A stretch of 64,000 nt of DNA from Carnegiea gigantea (GCA_029747015.1 JAKOGI010000825.1:312001-376000), one strand, 5' to 3'; shown: positions 35,232 to 46,276, counted from the first letter of the stretch. The notes: a model not told the origin generated them from the sequence alone. A program made the numbers and translations.

Positions 35232-36477
35232 TGATAAGTACTTAATACATACACTATTTTTGGGCCATTTTACCACATTTTTTAGGAGAATTATGTGCTT
35301 TAAGCTACTATTGACACTCCTTTTCTCGATTTATGCTTGGGTATGGTTGTTTGATGTATTTTGCAGAATTTTAGGCCTCTTTACCTAGCATTTGACCCTC
35401 ATTGACGTATTTTGACCCTCATTGATGTATTTTGACCTACCCCACGGACACCCATGTGATGCTACGCCCATGGAGCAGGACAAGAGCAGAAAATCGGTTC
35501 GAGCCAAGACCACGGTTGAATCGAGGTACCTACCACGGACCGTGGTGAGCGATGAAACTATTGCATCTTTGTCTTCCTTCGACTGTGTGGTTGAAAACAT
35601 CCAAGCTTCACTATAAAAGCCTCATCATTCAGCAGTAAAGAAGAGAGGAAGCATAGCATAGTTCACTTTCTTTAACAAAATTTTGCTCTTTTTAGTTAAG
35701 ATTTTTAGTTATTGTTTTAGTATGGAATCTTGAGTGTGTTTGGTTTTGAGGCAGTTTAAAATCCTTGGTTGAAGGTTGTCTCTGTCAAGCCCTTTCTCTC
35801 AGATTTCATCGAATTGTTGGTTAGTTGTTTAATCTTTAACCATGTGTGAGTAGTTTATTTTTGTCTAGGGATTTGTTAGTTTATGAAAGTGTAGTTGCAT
35901 CATGTTTTAATCAACATGTTTCATGATTAGTTTGATTTCGTTCTATCAAGTGATTACCATGCTGTGAGTGTATTTTTGACCAAATTTTGCTTGCACACTT
36001 GAAACAATTTAGTGAAAAACTAAAAGGTGACATTTGATTGTTAGACTGCTTAATAAAACTTGCCGAATCGAAAGAGAGATTTGCACATTGGGAGGATTAG
36101 AGTGTAATTGAAAATATTCAACTTGGATTAAGAAAAAATAGTTTGAAAGAACGACTTTTGCCTCGTTTAGGCAAGTTTGGCTGATTTTGAAAGAATAGAC
36201 TAGATTTTTTGATAGACTGTAACTCCTTGAAATTAAACGATTAGAGAAAAGCACATGTTTATCATTTTGATCCAATCAACTTTCATAACTACATAAATTC
36301 CTAGGCATTTTTCCTTAATTTATTTAGATTAGTAAATTTGACGTCGTTGAATCAAAACCCCTTGATTTAGTATTTGCTTAGCATATTCTGATAGACAAAG
36401 CCCGATATATTACTTTAATCCCTGAGGACAATCTTTTATCTATACTATGACTACCAGTGTGCTTGCAGCAGTGGTCA
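35232..36477 (+). repeat. Athila 3' LTR
   Basis: 1,246 bp from TGATAAGTACTTAATAC to GCAGCAGTGGTCA, the partner of 22255-23503. The palindrome is conserved at 35533-35545. Confidence 0.92.
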
Positions 36478-36482
36478 TCCAC
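36478..36482. repeat. Right target-site duplication of the Athila element (TCCAC)
   Basis: Follows the 3' LTR end GGTCA. Partner of TCTGC at 22250-22254. TCCAC is probably the ancestral form because it fits the ndhH reading. Confidence 0.8.
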
Positions 36483-36828
36483 TGATATGAAAATAATTAT
36501 GCATCATTCTTATACCAGTGGTAGCTTTGAATAAATCATATACCAATTCCCTTTCTCTGAAAATATAGAAGCCAATATCTGTCATAAAAGGGCTGAGCCA
36601 TAACAAATGACAAGCGTCATGACTTAACTCCAGCATAATCACTCTGATATAGCTAGCCCTCTTAGGTAGAAGAATATTCCCCAGTTGTTCTAGTCCATTT
36701 ACCATTATTACTTCGATAAACATAGTGGCTAAATAATCTTAATGTGTTACATAAGGCTGATATTGTCTAATTGTTCGGTTTTTCGCAATTTTTTCCATCC
36801 CTCTATGAAAATAACCCAATGTGATTGG
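36478..36828 (-). pseudogene. ndhH: Plastid NADH dehydrogenase-like subunit H, N-terminal-side part (cut by Athila element)
   Basis: Minus strand from about 36828: [23 protein letters not shown], then after a stop [64 protein letters not shown] and [10 protein letters not shown] at the Athila edge. This is the N-terminal-side third of plastid ndhH and continues directly into the part at 21647-22254. One TGA replaces Trp before DYLATM, and a short deletion lies between DIG and FYIF. The first 40-50 residues of the protein are not recognisable upstream of 36828, so the organelle fragment or its similarity ends there. Confidence 0.92.
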
Positions 36829-37600
36829 TTGCTTTTTTGTGCTTTAGTTGCTTCAATCTTGACCTCTCAAAAGAATCTTCTACTCGAAAGAGAGGGAGAT
36901 TCTTTCAATCGGAGATGGATGATTGGAACCACATTAACGCACCTCACTCTTTCTTTAGGTTTATCAGCTCGACAGATAGACAATAAGGATCGAGATCAAG
37001 ATCCTCATCCAAATAATGATGTGATGCGGGAGAGGCGAGATGCTTTACTAATATAATAGGGTTTGTAGTGAACCCATTCTCTTAAGGGGAAGAAAGCTAG
37101 CAGCTATCGAAAAGGTAATATTAGCTCTGATGGAGTTGAATTAATGCTTTTTCTTTGGCGATGGGATAAGCCAAAGGGATTTGGAGTTGAGGATTTGTTC
37201 CCGCCACTTTTCTTTAAAGGGGAGTAACTTTCTTTCAAGTTGAAAGCCAGTCAAGAGAAAGTCCTCTGCACCAGAAGGTGCATCGGATGAGTGAACAATC
37301 GTCTATGCTTGACTAAAGCTAAACTAAAGTCCAGACTACCTCGCTACTCTATCTACTTTTTCTTTACTTTAGGAACGAGATCGAAGGAAGAGGACTTTCA
37401 CGCTAATTGACTAACGATAGAATAAAGAGAAGTAAACCAATAAGGAGTGGGGAGAAAGGGGGCATCCCAAAGCCAAAGATAAGAGTAAGGGACTAACTCG
37501 GAAAAGGTGTACTGAAATCGGGAGACTAAACAGATGACAAAACTCACTTGGCTAAGTTTCAAAGAAGTTCACTGACGGCTGTAAGCTTGGAAAGGTTTGG
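36829..37600. other. Unassigned organelle-like segment between ndhH and ndhB fragments
   Basis: No gene recognised. Style resembles 10.3-21.1 kb. A plus-strand open frame covering 36742-37056 includes FNRRWMIGTTLTHLTLSLGL but is partly antisense to ndhH, and I cannot match it to a protein. ndhH and ndhB are not adjacent in plastids, so at least one join lies here. Confidence 0.4.
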
Positions 37601-38133
37601 AGATTGAGGTTCCCTTTTCATAACATAATAGGATCTACACAAATAAAAGAACTTGTCCTTTGTTGGTTATTACGGGCATCCCAAAAACATCTGGGTTGAA
37701 ATATTTCAAATGTTGTTCTGAATTAATGGATGCTGCCAAAGGGAGCGGCAATGCCATATGCAAAAAGGAAAAGACTCATAGAATGGCAGAGGTAAATATA
37801 GCTTTCGCACATTTTTGTTAATCCATGAACAGGATCTATATAGACACATAGATCTATATATCTTGATCGGAAAAAATCAATAGAAAAAGAAAGAGAAAGA
37901 ATTGATCAATATATTTCCCGAAACTTTTGGAAAGGAAAGAAAAGATGAAAGATAAATCATGGATCAACTAAGCCCTCTCGGGGAGTTGCTTAAGAATAAA
38001 AAGAGGAATCTCGTGTCAATACCATGGAATAAGGTTTGATACTATGAATGAGGATACCATAACTATTCCATTCAAAAAAGAGAAAGTTTGAAACAATTGG
38101 GTGTTTTTGGAGATTGGATGTAGTTACTAATTC
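37601..38133 (+). other. Plastid-like spacer upstream of ndhB
   Basis: The stretch from about 37850 (TATATATCTTGATCGG, GATAAATCATGGATCAAC, GGGGAGTTGCTTAAGAATAA, CCATGGAATAAGG) resembles the inverted-repeat spacer that precedes ndhB in plastid genomes and runs without a break into the ndhB start. 37601-37850 is less certain. No gene. Confidence 0.55.
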
Positions 38134-38490
38134 ATGATCTGGTATGTAGAGAATGAAAACCTCAATCTCGATTCTACAATCATTTTGATGAAAGCCTTTC
38201 ATTTGCTTTTCTTCGGTGGAAGTTTGATTTTCTCAATTGTAATTTTTGACCTAATTCTTCTTCTGATGATCGATTCAACCTCTGATAAAAAAGATAGACC
38301 TTGGTTCTATTTCATCTCTTCAACAAGTTTAGTAATGAGTATAACAGCCCTATTGCTTCAATGGGAAGAAGAATGAGACGCTTTTTTCGAAATTTCCAAA
38401 CGAACAATTAAAATGAAATCTTTCTCTTTCTTATTTTACTATGTCAAATTCTATGTCTTCCATCTCCATAGAACACATTTTTAGTAGAGC
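38134..38490 (+). pseudogene. ndhB: Plastid NADH dehydrogenase-like subunit B, 5' part of exon 1
   Basis: From ATG 38134 the frame reads [65 protein letters not shown]. This is the N-terminus of ndhB, a proton-pumping-type membrane subunit of the plastid NDH complex. A few residues are missing after SLIF, and a stop (TGA at 38374-38376) follows EEE. Beyond it ndhB similarity continues out of frame (TTTCCAAACGAACAATT, TTATTTTACTATGT) to about 38490. There it gives way to CACTA transposase sequence within some 40 bp. The rest of exon 1 and exon 2 are absent. This is a transferred, truncated fragment. Confidence 0.93.
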
Positions 38491-38504
38491 CACTTATATC
38501 ATGA

Positions 38505-41385
38505 TTTTAATGATATAAGATCCTTCAGCCATGATAAATAAGAAGAGGAGCCAAATAATGAGGCTAAGAGGTTTTTTGGGCCATTATAGGATTCACAGGA
38601 TTCTATTTATGATGGTTGTATAGTCTTCAAAAAGTGTGCTTTAGTATACCTCCTTCACATTAAAACTCTGGAACGATGAAGCAATGAGTCGTGTACCATG
38701 CTGTTAAAATTCATGAAAGAAGAGTTCTTGTCAAATAGATTAAACTTTATGGACCCCTATTATGAGGCAAAAAAAATGATCAAACATCTTGGACTTTCTT
38801 ATGAGAAAATCGATTCATGTGTTAATGATTGTATGTATAATATAAGGAGGATAAGAAGTTAGATACATGTAAGGTGTGTGGTATATCTGGATGGAAGATT
38901 GATAAACGTAATGGTGAGGACAAATATAGGTTAGGTGGTAAAAGAATGCTGCTAAAGAGCTTGCACTACTTTTCATTAAAGCCAAGGTTACAAAGGCTAT
39001 ATATGTCCTCCAAGACAGCTTCCTTGACGAGATCACATCATGATAAAAGAAAGAACGACGGAATAATGAGCCATCTAGTTAAATTTATTTGCATGGAAAT
39101 CATTTTATGAGTTGCATAAAGGGTTCATTTCTGGCCCTCGTAATGTTAAGCTTGGCCTTACTGGTGATGGTTTCCAACATTTCACAAAGTCTAAAACTTC
39201 ATATAGCATTTGGTACGTCATTTTGATTCCATATAATTTACCTCCTGAGTGTGCATTAGACAATCTCGTATGATTCTTTCAATGCTTATTCTCAGTGTTG
39301 ATAGTCCAGGTGATGCAATTGATACATATTTGCAACCCTTAATTAAGGAGTGGAATGAGTTATGGGAAGTTGATGTTGAGACATGCCATGTATCTTATAG
39401 CTCTCATTCTAAACTCGATGCAAGGTTACTCCAGACAGTTAACGATTTTCCTGGATATGACATGTTGTCTGGTTGGAGTACTAAGAGGAAGTTAGCATGC
39501 CCTATTTACATGTAGGAGACTCACTCAATGAGGTTGTCTCATGGTGATACGAAATGCTATATGGGCCATCGATACTATTTACCTATGAACCATAAATTTC
39601 GAAAATAGAAAGATCTATTTGATGGAACCATTGAAGGTGCTGTACTTCTAAAGGCTAGTTCAGTCGATGAAATTCTTCATCAAGTGAGAGATCTTAAGAA
39701 CCTTGTATTGACTAACACTTTACATATGATGGCCAAGATATCTCATGACAAAAGGGGGGATAATTAGAATAAGAAAAGTATATTCTTTCAACTTCCGTAT
39801 TGGAGGGACCTTTTACTACGCCATAATCTGGACATGATGCATACTTAGAAGAATATGTGCGACAATATTCTTGGAACAATCATGAACACTAAGGGAAGAA
39901 CCAAGGACACTATTAGGATGCATCTCGATTTGGACGAAATGAGTTTAAGATCTGATTTGCAGTTATCAAAAGATAAGGACAAGTTAAAGATGCCTCCTGC
40001 ATCAAACACTTCATCTCTTCCTAAAAAGCTCATGTATTGCGAATTCTTGAAAGAGTTAAAAGTTCCTAATGGATTTGCTTCCAACATATCTTATTGTGTG
40101 AACATAAAGGAGACCTAAATATCTAGTCTTAAGAGTCACGATGTCTAAGCTAGAAAAGGCTTTTGCTCCAGCATTTTGATGTCATGTTGCATTTGCCTAT
40201 CCACTCGTTTCATGAAGCTAAATTGGGGTCTAGTCCAATTTAGAAGCACATGTATCCTATTGAACAAGATATGTATAAATTGAAGTTCGACATCAGCAAT
40301 AGAACTGGGCCAAAGGCATCAATTACAGAGGGCTATTTAGCTGATGATTCTATGATCCTTTATTTAAGGTATCTACATAGCATGGAGAATAAGTTTAACC
40401 ATCCTCATCGAAATTATGAAAATCAAGTTGATAATGATAGAGTATTACATATCTTTAATCATCCTGACTGTGGATTAGGGTCCTCAAGAGTTTGTACTAT
40501 GTTAAGATGCCTGAGTTCGATGAAGCTCACATTTATATTTTGAAGAATTATGATGAGATCCAACCTTTTCTAGAGTAACCCTTGCCTTAAAAAATATATT
40601 TGTTTCTTTTTTTAACTCTTCATGTTTCAAATTAATTTGTAAACTAAAGTCCCCTTTTTGTTTTATTTAGACAATATTGTATAAGCCAGCCATCTAATGC
40701 TACACTTTTTAAAGAGGAATGGTGTAAAAACTTTAGAGAATGGCTCAAGTGTGAAGTGTGCATACAATACTATATTAATTACCTTATGTATAGAAGTTCA
40801 CACATGCATAACTTAATACATTATGAATAATCTTGCAAGGTAACACGATTATATGAATTTGAGAAGACTAACAAAATGGAAGATTTGCTTTCACTAACAC
40901 GTGGTCCAGCACTATTTGTCACCTCTTTTCGTGGTTATATTCTTAATGCATATATATTTCATACAGAAAAGGCGAATGGAGTTTTATGACTCGAAATAGT
41001 GGTGTGGTTGTAATCAGAAATAAAGGCTAAGGAGATAAAAACATAGATTATTATGGAGTCTTGATTGGCATACTTGAGCTACAATATCTCAGGGAAAAAC
41101 AACTGGTTATTTCATTGTAAGTGATTCGATGTATTTGACAAGATTAGAAGGATTAAAATGGATGAATATGGCTTTGTTAATATTAATTGCCTATGGCAAT
41201 TAAAAACTAATGAGTTGTTTATCCTAGCTAGCCAAGCAAATCAGATTTTATATGCGATCGATAATGTGAACAAAGGATGGCATGTAGTTCTCAAGTCGCA
41301 ACCACATTCCTCTTTTGAAATGACATCATCATATGATCCAAATGGTCTTAGTCATCAAGGTGAAACATATCAAGACATCGAATAG
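38505..41385 (+). pseudogene. CACTA (En/Spm) TNP2-type transposase, main part, degraded
   Basis: Continuation of the gene begun at 9333. Readable blocks in order: EEEPNNEAKRFFG and DSIYDGC (38550-38620); DPYYEAKKMIKHLGLSYEK and CVNDCM; CKVCG..WKIDKRNG; SLKPRLQRLYMSSKTAS; GPRNVKLGLTGDGF (the DGF aspartate, about 39165, is a conserved transposase residue); SPGDAIDTYLQPLI; NDFPGYDMLSGWSTKRKLACP; CYMGHRYYLPMNHKF; FFQLPYWRDLLLRHNLD; NMCDNILGTIMNTKG; HEAKLG, MYPIEQDMYKLK; AYxxDS-type block; YYGVLIGILELQY (DUF4216) and NELFILASQANQILYA. This order is diagnostic of plant CACTA transposases. Many stops and frameshifts, plus A+T-rich intron-like gaps (e.g. 40570-40690), break the frame. It is non-functional. 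Confidence 0.88.
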
Positions 41386-41937
41386 AGATCTAGAAAGAGG
41401 CAAAAGGGAGATATATAGTTGTACTTTCTTTGATGATTATATTATCGATGTTGTCTTGACATTTGCTAAGTAAACATTTCTTTTTTCTCATTTTAGAATG
41501 TCTTTAATTGATTTTTTGTCTCAAATTTTTCGCTTTTTGTGTTGTTAATGTTTGCTTCATTATTAGCATGTCGATGTTTGACCTTTGGGTTATAAATGCA
41601 TATTTTTGAATTTTGAACTTGTGGTCTGAGATAAGGTATTACTTGACATTTGGAGTTACAATTTGTGGTTTGCTATGGATGATGTTACTACTTTTGAAAC
41701 AAAAGAGCTTCTAAAATTATAGGAAGTGGAATGCAGAAGATTATATTACTTCTGAAATTTATCTATTGTTCTTATGTAGTGTTCTGATTAAGCTTACTTA
41801 TCTTTTTTAAGGAAAAAAAAATGCAGCATATTTGGACGATGAATAAATCAGCATATTTGGATGATAAATAAATCCAACATGCTAAATAAGTTCTCTCTAC
41901 TTAATTGATTATGCATAACTGTTTTTCAATTAGTAGG

Positions 41938-42261
41938 TTACTGAAAAGGTTTTCAAGTCAAAATCTCAAAGTCAGGTGCTCGGCCTTGGAGGAGGAGTAA
42001 ATTTGAAAGGTATAAGGGGACCATATTATGCTAAAGCTGAGCTTGAACTTGAACTAAGTGCTACCAGAAGAAAGAAGAACTTGAACTGAATGCTACCAGA
42101 AGAAAGAATGAAGTCCTTACAGATCGTTTGGCTACAGTCAGAGGGGAAAATGAAAAACTTCAAAGTCGTGTGGAGTCACTTGAAACTAAAATGATGCAGA
42201 TTAAGGATCTTATTTTCCAAGCATTTAACACTCGCCCATCGTCCACTCCATGTGATGGATA
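41938..42261 (+). pseudogene. CACTA-associated C-terminal coiled-coil region with a 32-bp duplication
   Basis: EKVFKSKSQSQVLGLGGG, IRGPYYAKAELELELSATRR and, in a second frame, NEVLTDRLATVRGENEKLQS and VESLETKMMQIKDLIFQAF. The pattern of leucines and charged residues is a coiled coil like that at the C-terminus of CACTA transposase-gene products. A 32-bp tandem duplication (42045-42076, repeated at 42077-42108) shifts the frame and creates a stop. A TAG near 42259 ends the second frame. It probably belongs to the same gene as 38505-41385, separated by an intron-like A+T-rich gap. Confidence 0.65.
42045..42108 (+). repeat. 32-bp tandem duplication in the CACTA coiled-coil region
   Basis: GAACTTGAACTAAGTGCTAC... 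(32 bp) is repeated at once with two or three changes. Because 32 is not a multiple of three, the coding frame is shifted. Confidence 0.88.
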
Positions 42262-43017
42262 GGAAACTCCATGTTATAACTTAATTTCAATTTTTATATT
42301 GTTCTTACGGTCACAAGTTGGGTGATATTTGGATGGTGTAAGGTTTGTTATCTTGTGGTGAAATGAGAGATATATCTTTATGAGTAGTATTGTGCTGTGT
42401 TAAATAAGAGATATACCTGGATGAGCAATACTGTATTGTGGTATATGAGAGATAAATTTGGAAGTGCTAGTTGTGTTAATTATATTGTGGTGAATAAAAG
42501 ATATATTTGGGAGTGCTAATTGTGTTAAGGGTTCTGTGATGAATGGGAGATATATTTGGGAATGACTTTCACATTTGCAGCCTATATATGTGTTTGAGCT
42601 ACCTATGCATGCTAGTTGGCTCTCTAGCCATTACAGTGTGTGGTTGAGTTTTAGTCCCATAATGAGTGCTCTAGGACACTTGACATAGATTACTGTATGA
42701 TATGCTCTAGCTAGAATTATTGCTTTTGCTATTAATTATTACTTTAAAGTCCAAGTCTGACATTTTGGTTATATGTGAGCATGAGAACTTGGTTTACGTG
42801 ACTGAAGTATATCACTTGTAGTCTTATTTTGTGGGTTATTGGCTAATATTTTTTGTGTTGTACTTGTAGACTTCAAGTTTTTTTATTTTCTAATTGTCAT
42901 ATGAGAAATTATGCTTTTTAGATGTAGGTTTAGAAGGATCCTTTTTATGTTTGTGTGTGTTTTTTTTCTTCAGGGAATGGATTACATCTTTATTGCTCTA
43001 TTGCCCATTATGTTATA
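42262..43017. other. A+T-rich region after the CACTA coding remnant
   Basis: Contains four to five degenerate copies of a 50-65-bp phrase built on GAGATATATTTGGGAGTGCTA / GAGATAAATTTGGAAG (about 42360-42560), possibly CACTA subterminal repeats. No gene. Confidence 0.45.
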
Positions 43018-43043
43018 CTAGTTTTTTACCCGTGCGTTGCACG
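43018..43043 (-). mobile_element. Candidate Helitron 3' terminus
   Basis: On the minus strand the sequence reads CGTGCAACGCACG, then GGTAAAAAA and CTAG. That is a 5-bp-stem hairpin followed by CTAG, which is the 3'-end structure of Helitrons. The next base outside is T on that strand. The element body would lie at higher coordinates. I could not find its 5' TC end or any helicase coding sequence, so it would be non-autonomous. Confidence 0.5.
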
Positions 43044-45864
43044 ATGGCTATCACTTTTCGATTGATAAGTATCAGTATCTTTTTGTATATGCTGTTGTTG
43101 GTGCTATACTATACTGAGTTCTATGGCCTTGGTGGCAGCACCTTTTTTCTGACTTTATTTCATATGAAGTCACCTTAATTATATGTACTTGAATTTTTTA
43201 TGCGCAATCTATCTTTTTTAGTTCTATTAGTCAAAAAGTTTTTTATTTTTTTAATTTTAAGATATTATGTGGTTTGACGTTGTTTGATATTTTTTTTAAA
43301 GTTTAAAAGGATCATGATTTTATGAAATAACCATATTGACGGTAGGAGCTAAAAAGTAACGGAAAACAATAGTATTTTCAGTAATTTAGTGTTGTCTACC
43401 ACAAACTTGAACTTTATTTTTAAAAATACATCATATGACAATGTGAAATGTAATGTGAGAAAAGTAGTTCTAATATGAAATGTTCAATAACACATCAGAT
43501 TTGTTGTCTTTGTTATTTATTAGTTGTCAACTTCCGTTCTTAGATTAAGTAACCTGCAAAAGTAACATATTTATTATACTAAGTTAGGTTTTGGTTTTTC
43601 ATTTGCTCCTTACTACTTGTCATCAACGATGTGTTGTTAACTACTTGTAATGCTTTTTTTACATGCTTGTACATTTAGTCAAAAACGTAAGATAATATTT
43701 TGTATTGATTTGTACTTACCTACAAAGAGGTATTTCAATTGGGGACTTTTTGTATATTTCCTTTGCCTAGAGTTGCCTGCACAATGTTGAAGGAATTTAT
43801 TAGTTGTTCTCTAATTATATTTAATTCTAAGAATCATAATATATCATGGTCTATGCATAATTAGAACTAACATTTTCTAGGAGTTTACTAACACTAAAAG
43901 ATGTATAGACTAATTTGTTTTTTTTTTTTTGGGTAATTGTAGTAGTGAAGTTAATTTGAATGTAGACATACCATTAGTACAGTTGTCTATGACTGAATAC
44001 CCTGGAAGGTAAACTCCTATATGTTTCAGTGATTGTCCCTGGCTTTTATTTATAGACACAAAAAGAAAATTGCCTTCTTTTTAATATGAATGGCAACTTT
44101 GTCTCAGATGAGTGCAAAATAATTCTAAGGAATGTAACGTTCATTTCGATATTGATTGAGAAAAGAATAAGATTCTTTCTTTTTAGCCAATCAACACTTG
44201 TTAGGACTCATTTTTGTGTCATTCCACAATAAAGGATCATATGGGAACACAATTTTTTTTTTTAAATATCAAATGACGACACAAACTTACATGAGATACT
44301 ACAAAATTAAGTCCCTCTTTATAGGAATTGCAAATTAAGGTAAACTCTAGAGTAAAATGAGTAGTTGTGGGGATAATGAGGTAATTAATTTCAAAAATAA
44401 TATGTAACATAATAATTAAAGGTGAACAATGAAATGGAATAATGAGGTAATTTAGCAAAGGTTATATAATATTGAAGATAAGCATTCACATGGGGTAATA
44501 AGGTAATTTATTAATAAGAACAAATTAGCAAAAGATCAGTTAGCACATGTAAGACCAAAGGTCAAATTCGTAGGGTCATGCATGCCAATTAAAACTAATA
44601 ATCATCACAAAAGGCCCTTTTTTTTGCTAGAGATTCCTATTAGTTTAATTGTATTCATTATGCACTTACTTTATATATCCATTGCTAGTTATTTCAGTAG
44701 TTTAACAGCACATTTAATGTTATTTAATAGTGATGATGGTCATTTCTATCATTTAACCCATGACTTGAATGAAAATAAATTTTGATTAATTATTCTCATG
44801 ATCAGCAAAGCATGGGAAAATATTGGTAGTAGTAAAATAAAGACAAGTCTTTGACCTTAATCGTATCTCCTTGTTGTATAATTATTTAAATAAACCCAAC
44901 AAAAGAAAAATTAAAAAATTAAAAAAGAAGAAAGGGAGATTAGTCGCAAATGAAGAAATTTTAGAACAATTTGAATTTGGAAAAACTTTTAATGTTTAGG
45001 GGGGGCCAGTACTACCAATTTATGAAGTCAGTTATGGTCTATTGTGAAAATGGAGACAAACTACTCTTATATATTAATTTATCTATTAAATTTAAATTTA
45101 AATTTGCTAAAAGAACTAATTATACTATGTGAGCGCGAAATATGATCTCAAGTGAAATATAAATTGAATAAATCATTGAAACATTTTTTTAATATCATGA
45201 ATGTAAGTTACAAATGTGAAACAAAACTAAATATTGTACCAAGTTAAAGTATTCGTAAGCGAAATCCACAATCACATTAAGGTCCTAGTGTATTTCAAAT
45301 TATCTAAATTCAATTACGTGACATGCTTAAGCAATCAAGTTTTATAGTATGTGAAATAAGTAGCCTAATCAGCATTCAAGTATCAACTCATGATATATTC
45401 ACTCAAAAATAAATATATTACATGTCTAATATATATTTGCCTCAAAAATAATGTCCAACACACTTCAATCTTTTTCTTTGGTAACAACTAAATCATTTCT
45501 TTGTTCTATATTTTAGTTTTTTAAAGACATATCAATTACTAATTAGTGATAACATATGAGAAAAGCTAATAGTTAATTAAATTGAATTAAAATTGCATTG
45601 ATAATATGCATCCATCTTAATTACTTGATAAAATGATGAACAATATGGTTGCTACTATTATTTTTTTCGTTGTTAATTACTTAACTAATAACGACAATCT
45701 TTTCTTCATTATTAGAATAACAACAAAAATCATGCCATCATTAAGACTGTTAACAACGGGACCACCAATGACGAATAACAAGCGATGTTTTGGTGGTTAA
45801 AGCCTTTAACAACTGAAAGTTATGCTTTTAATGACCAACTTTTTCGTTGTCAGAAACCTCATTT

Positions 45865-45873
45865 CTAGTCGTG
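45865..45873 (+). repeat. Candidate CACTA-like right terminus
   Basis: TTTCTAGTCGTG ends a stretch with repeated AACAAC / CGTTGT / TTAATGACCAA words typical of CACTA subterminal sequence. It is the inverse of CACGACTAG, related to CACTACAAG. The 3-bp flank (ATA) does not match the flank of the 8850 candidate (AAC), so it may belong to another element. Confidence 0.3.
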
Positions 45874-46276
45874 ATAATTGCGTAAGATGCTATTTCTAGA
45901 TTGAGTTCTCTAGTTTTTATCACAATGCTATGACTTAGCTAATGTATATCATTTCTAGTCTATTAAATATAAAAAATACCACACGTGTGCTCCTAATTTT
46001 GTCGGCTAAATTGGTTCAACATAAAAGAGATTGCATAGAGGCATATTTAAATTTGTTTTTTTTGGGTTTAGTTAGCAAAGTTCTATTGACCACATGGAAG
46101 GTTAGACTTGGTTTTCCAGTACATATTATGTCTCTGATGGTATATCACACAACTTGACAACATTTCCCCCTTTAGATATATGTGCGAATTGATTTATTCC
46201 TCGAACACCCGAATTCTATGCAAAATGATTAACCTTGATTCTTTATGATACTTTTTAAATTTCATTCTTGGCTTCA

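Larger units (their letters stand above)
22255..36477 (+). mobile_element. Degenerate Athila-type Ty3/gypsy retrotransposon
   Basis: Element of 14.2 kb with diverged 1.25-kb LTRs, a degenerate tRNA-Asp-type primer site, gag, pol (protease, reverse transcriptase, RNase H, integrase, no chromodomain) and an extra 3' ORF between integrase and the 3' LTR. That layout, the long spacers and the gag/pol sequence style are those of the Athila clade. Every coding part is broken by stops and frameshifts, and the LTRs differ at many positions, so it is old. It sits in a plastid-derived ndhH pseudogene and carries a nested 2,370-bp solo LTR (31918-34287). Without that insert it would be about 11.85 kb. 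Confidence 0.92.
9640..38500. other. Organelle-derived DNA block inserted in the CACTA transposase gene (itself carrying a nested Athila element)
   Basis: Recognisable plastid genes lie at both ends and in the middle: trnH and psaI at 9.8-10.3 kb, ndhA/ndhH at 21.1-22.3 and 36.5-36.8 kb, ndhB at 38.1-38.5 kb. In a plastid genome these are far apart: trnH and psaI in the large single-copy region, ndhA-ndhH in the small single-copy region, ndhB in the inverted repeat. So this is a mosaic, not one plastid segment. Such mosaics occur either in mitochondrial DNA that has captured plastid pieces, or by end-joining of organelle fragments in the nucleus. Removing the Athila element (22255-36482 with one target copy) leaves about 14.6 kb. 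Both ends abut CACTA transposase sequence. Exact edges are uncertain by about 150 bp on the left and 50 bp on the right. Confidence 0.75.

Noticed and set aside
36742..37056. Plus-strand open frame of 104 codons
   Set aside because: First third is antisense to ndhH, and the rest matches no protein I know. Kept only as a remark under the unassigned segment.
43910..43935. T-run as the tail of a LINE or SINE on the minus strand
   Set aside because: No reverse transcriptase remnant, no tRNA-like A/B box and no flanking duplication found.
8850..45873. Pairing CACTACAAG at 8850 with TTTCTAGTCGTG at 45873 as the two ends of one CACTA element
   Set aside because: The terminal repeats match only in part, and the 3-bp flanks (AAC and ATA) differ; the right flank does not continue the split dispersed repeat. 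Listed separately as weak candidates.
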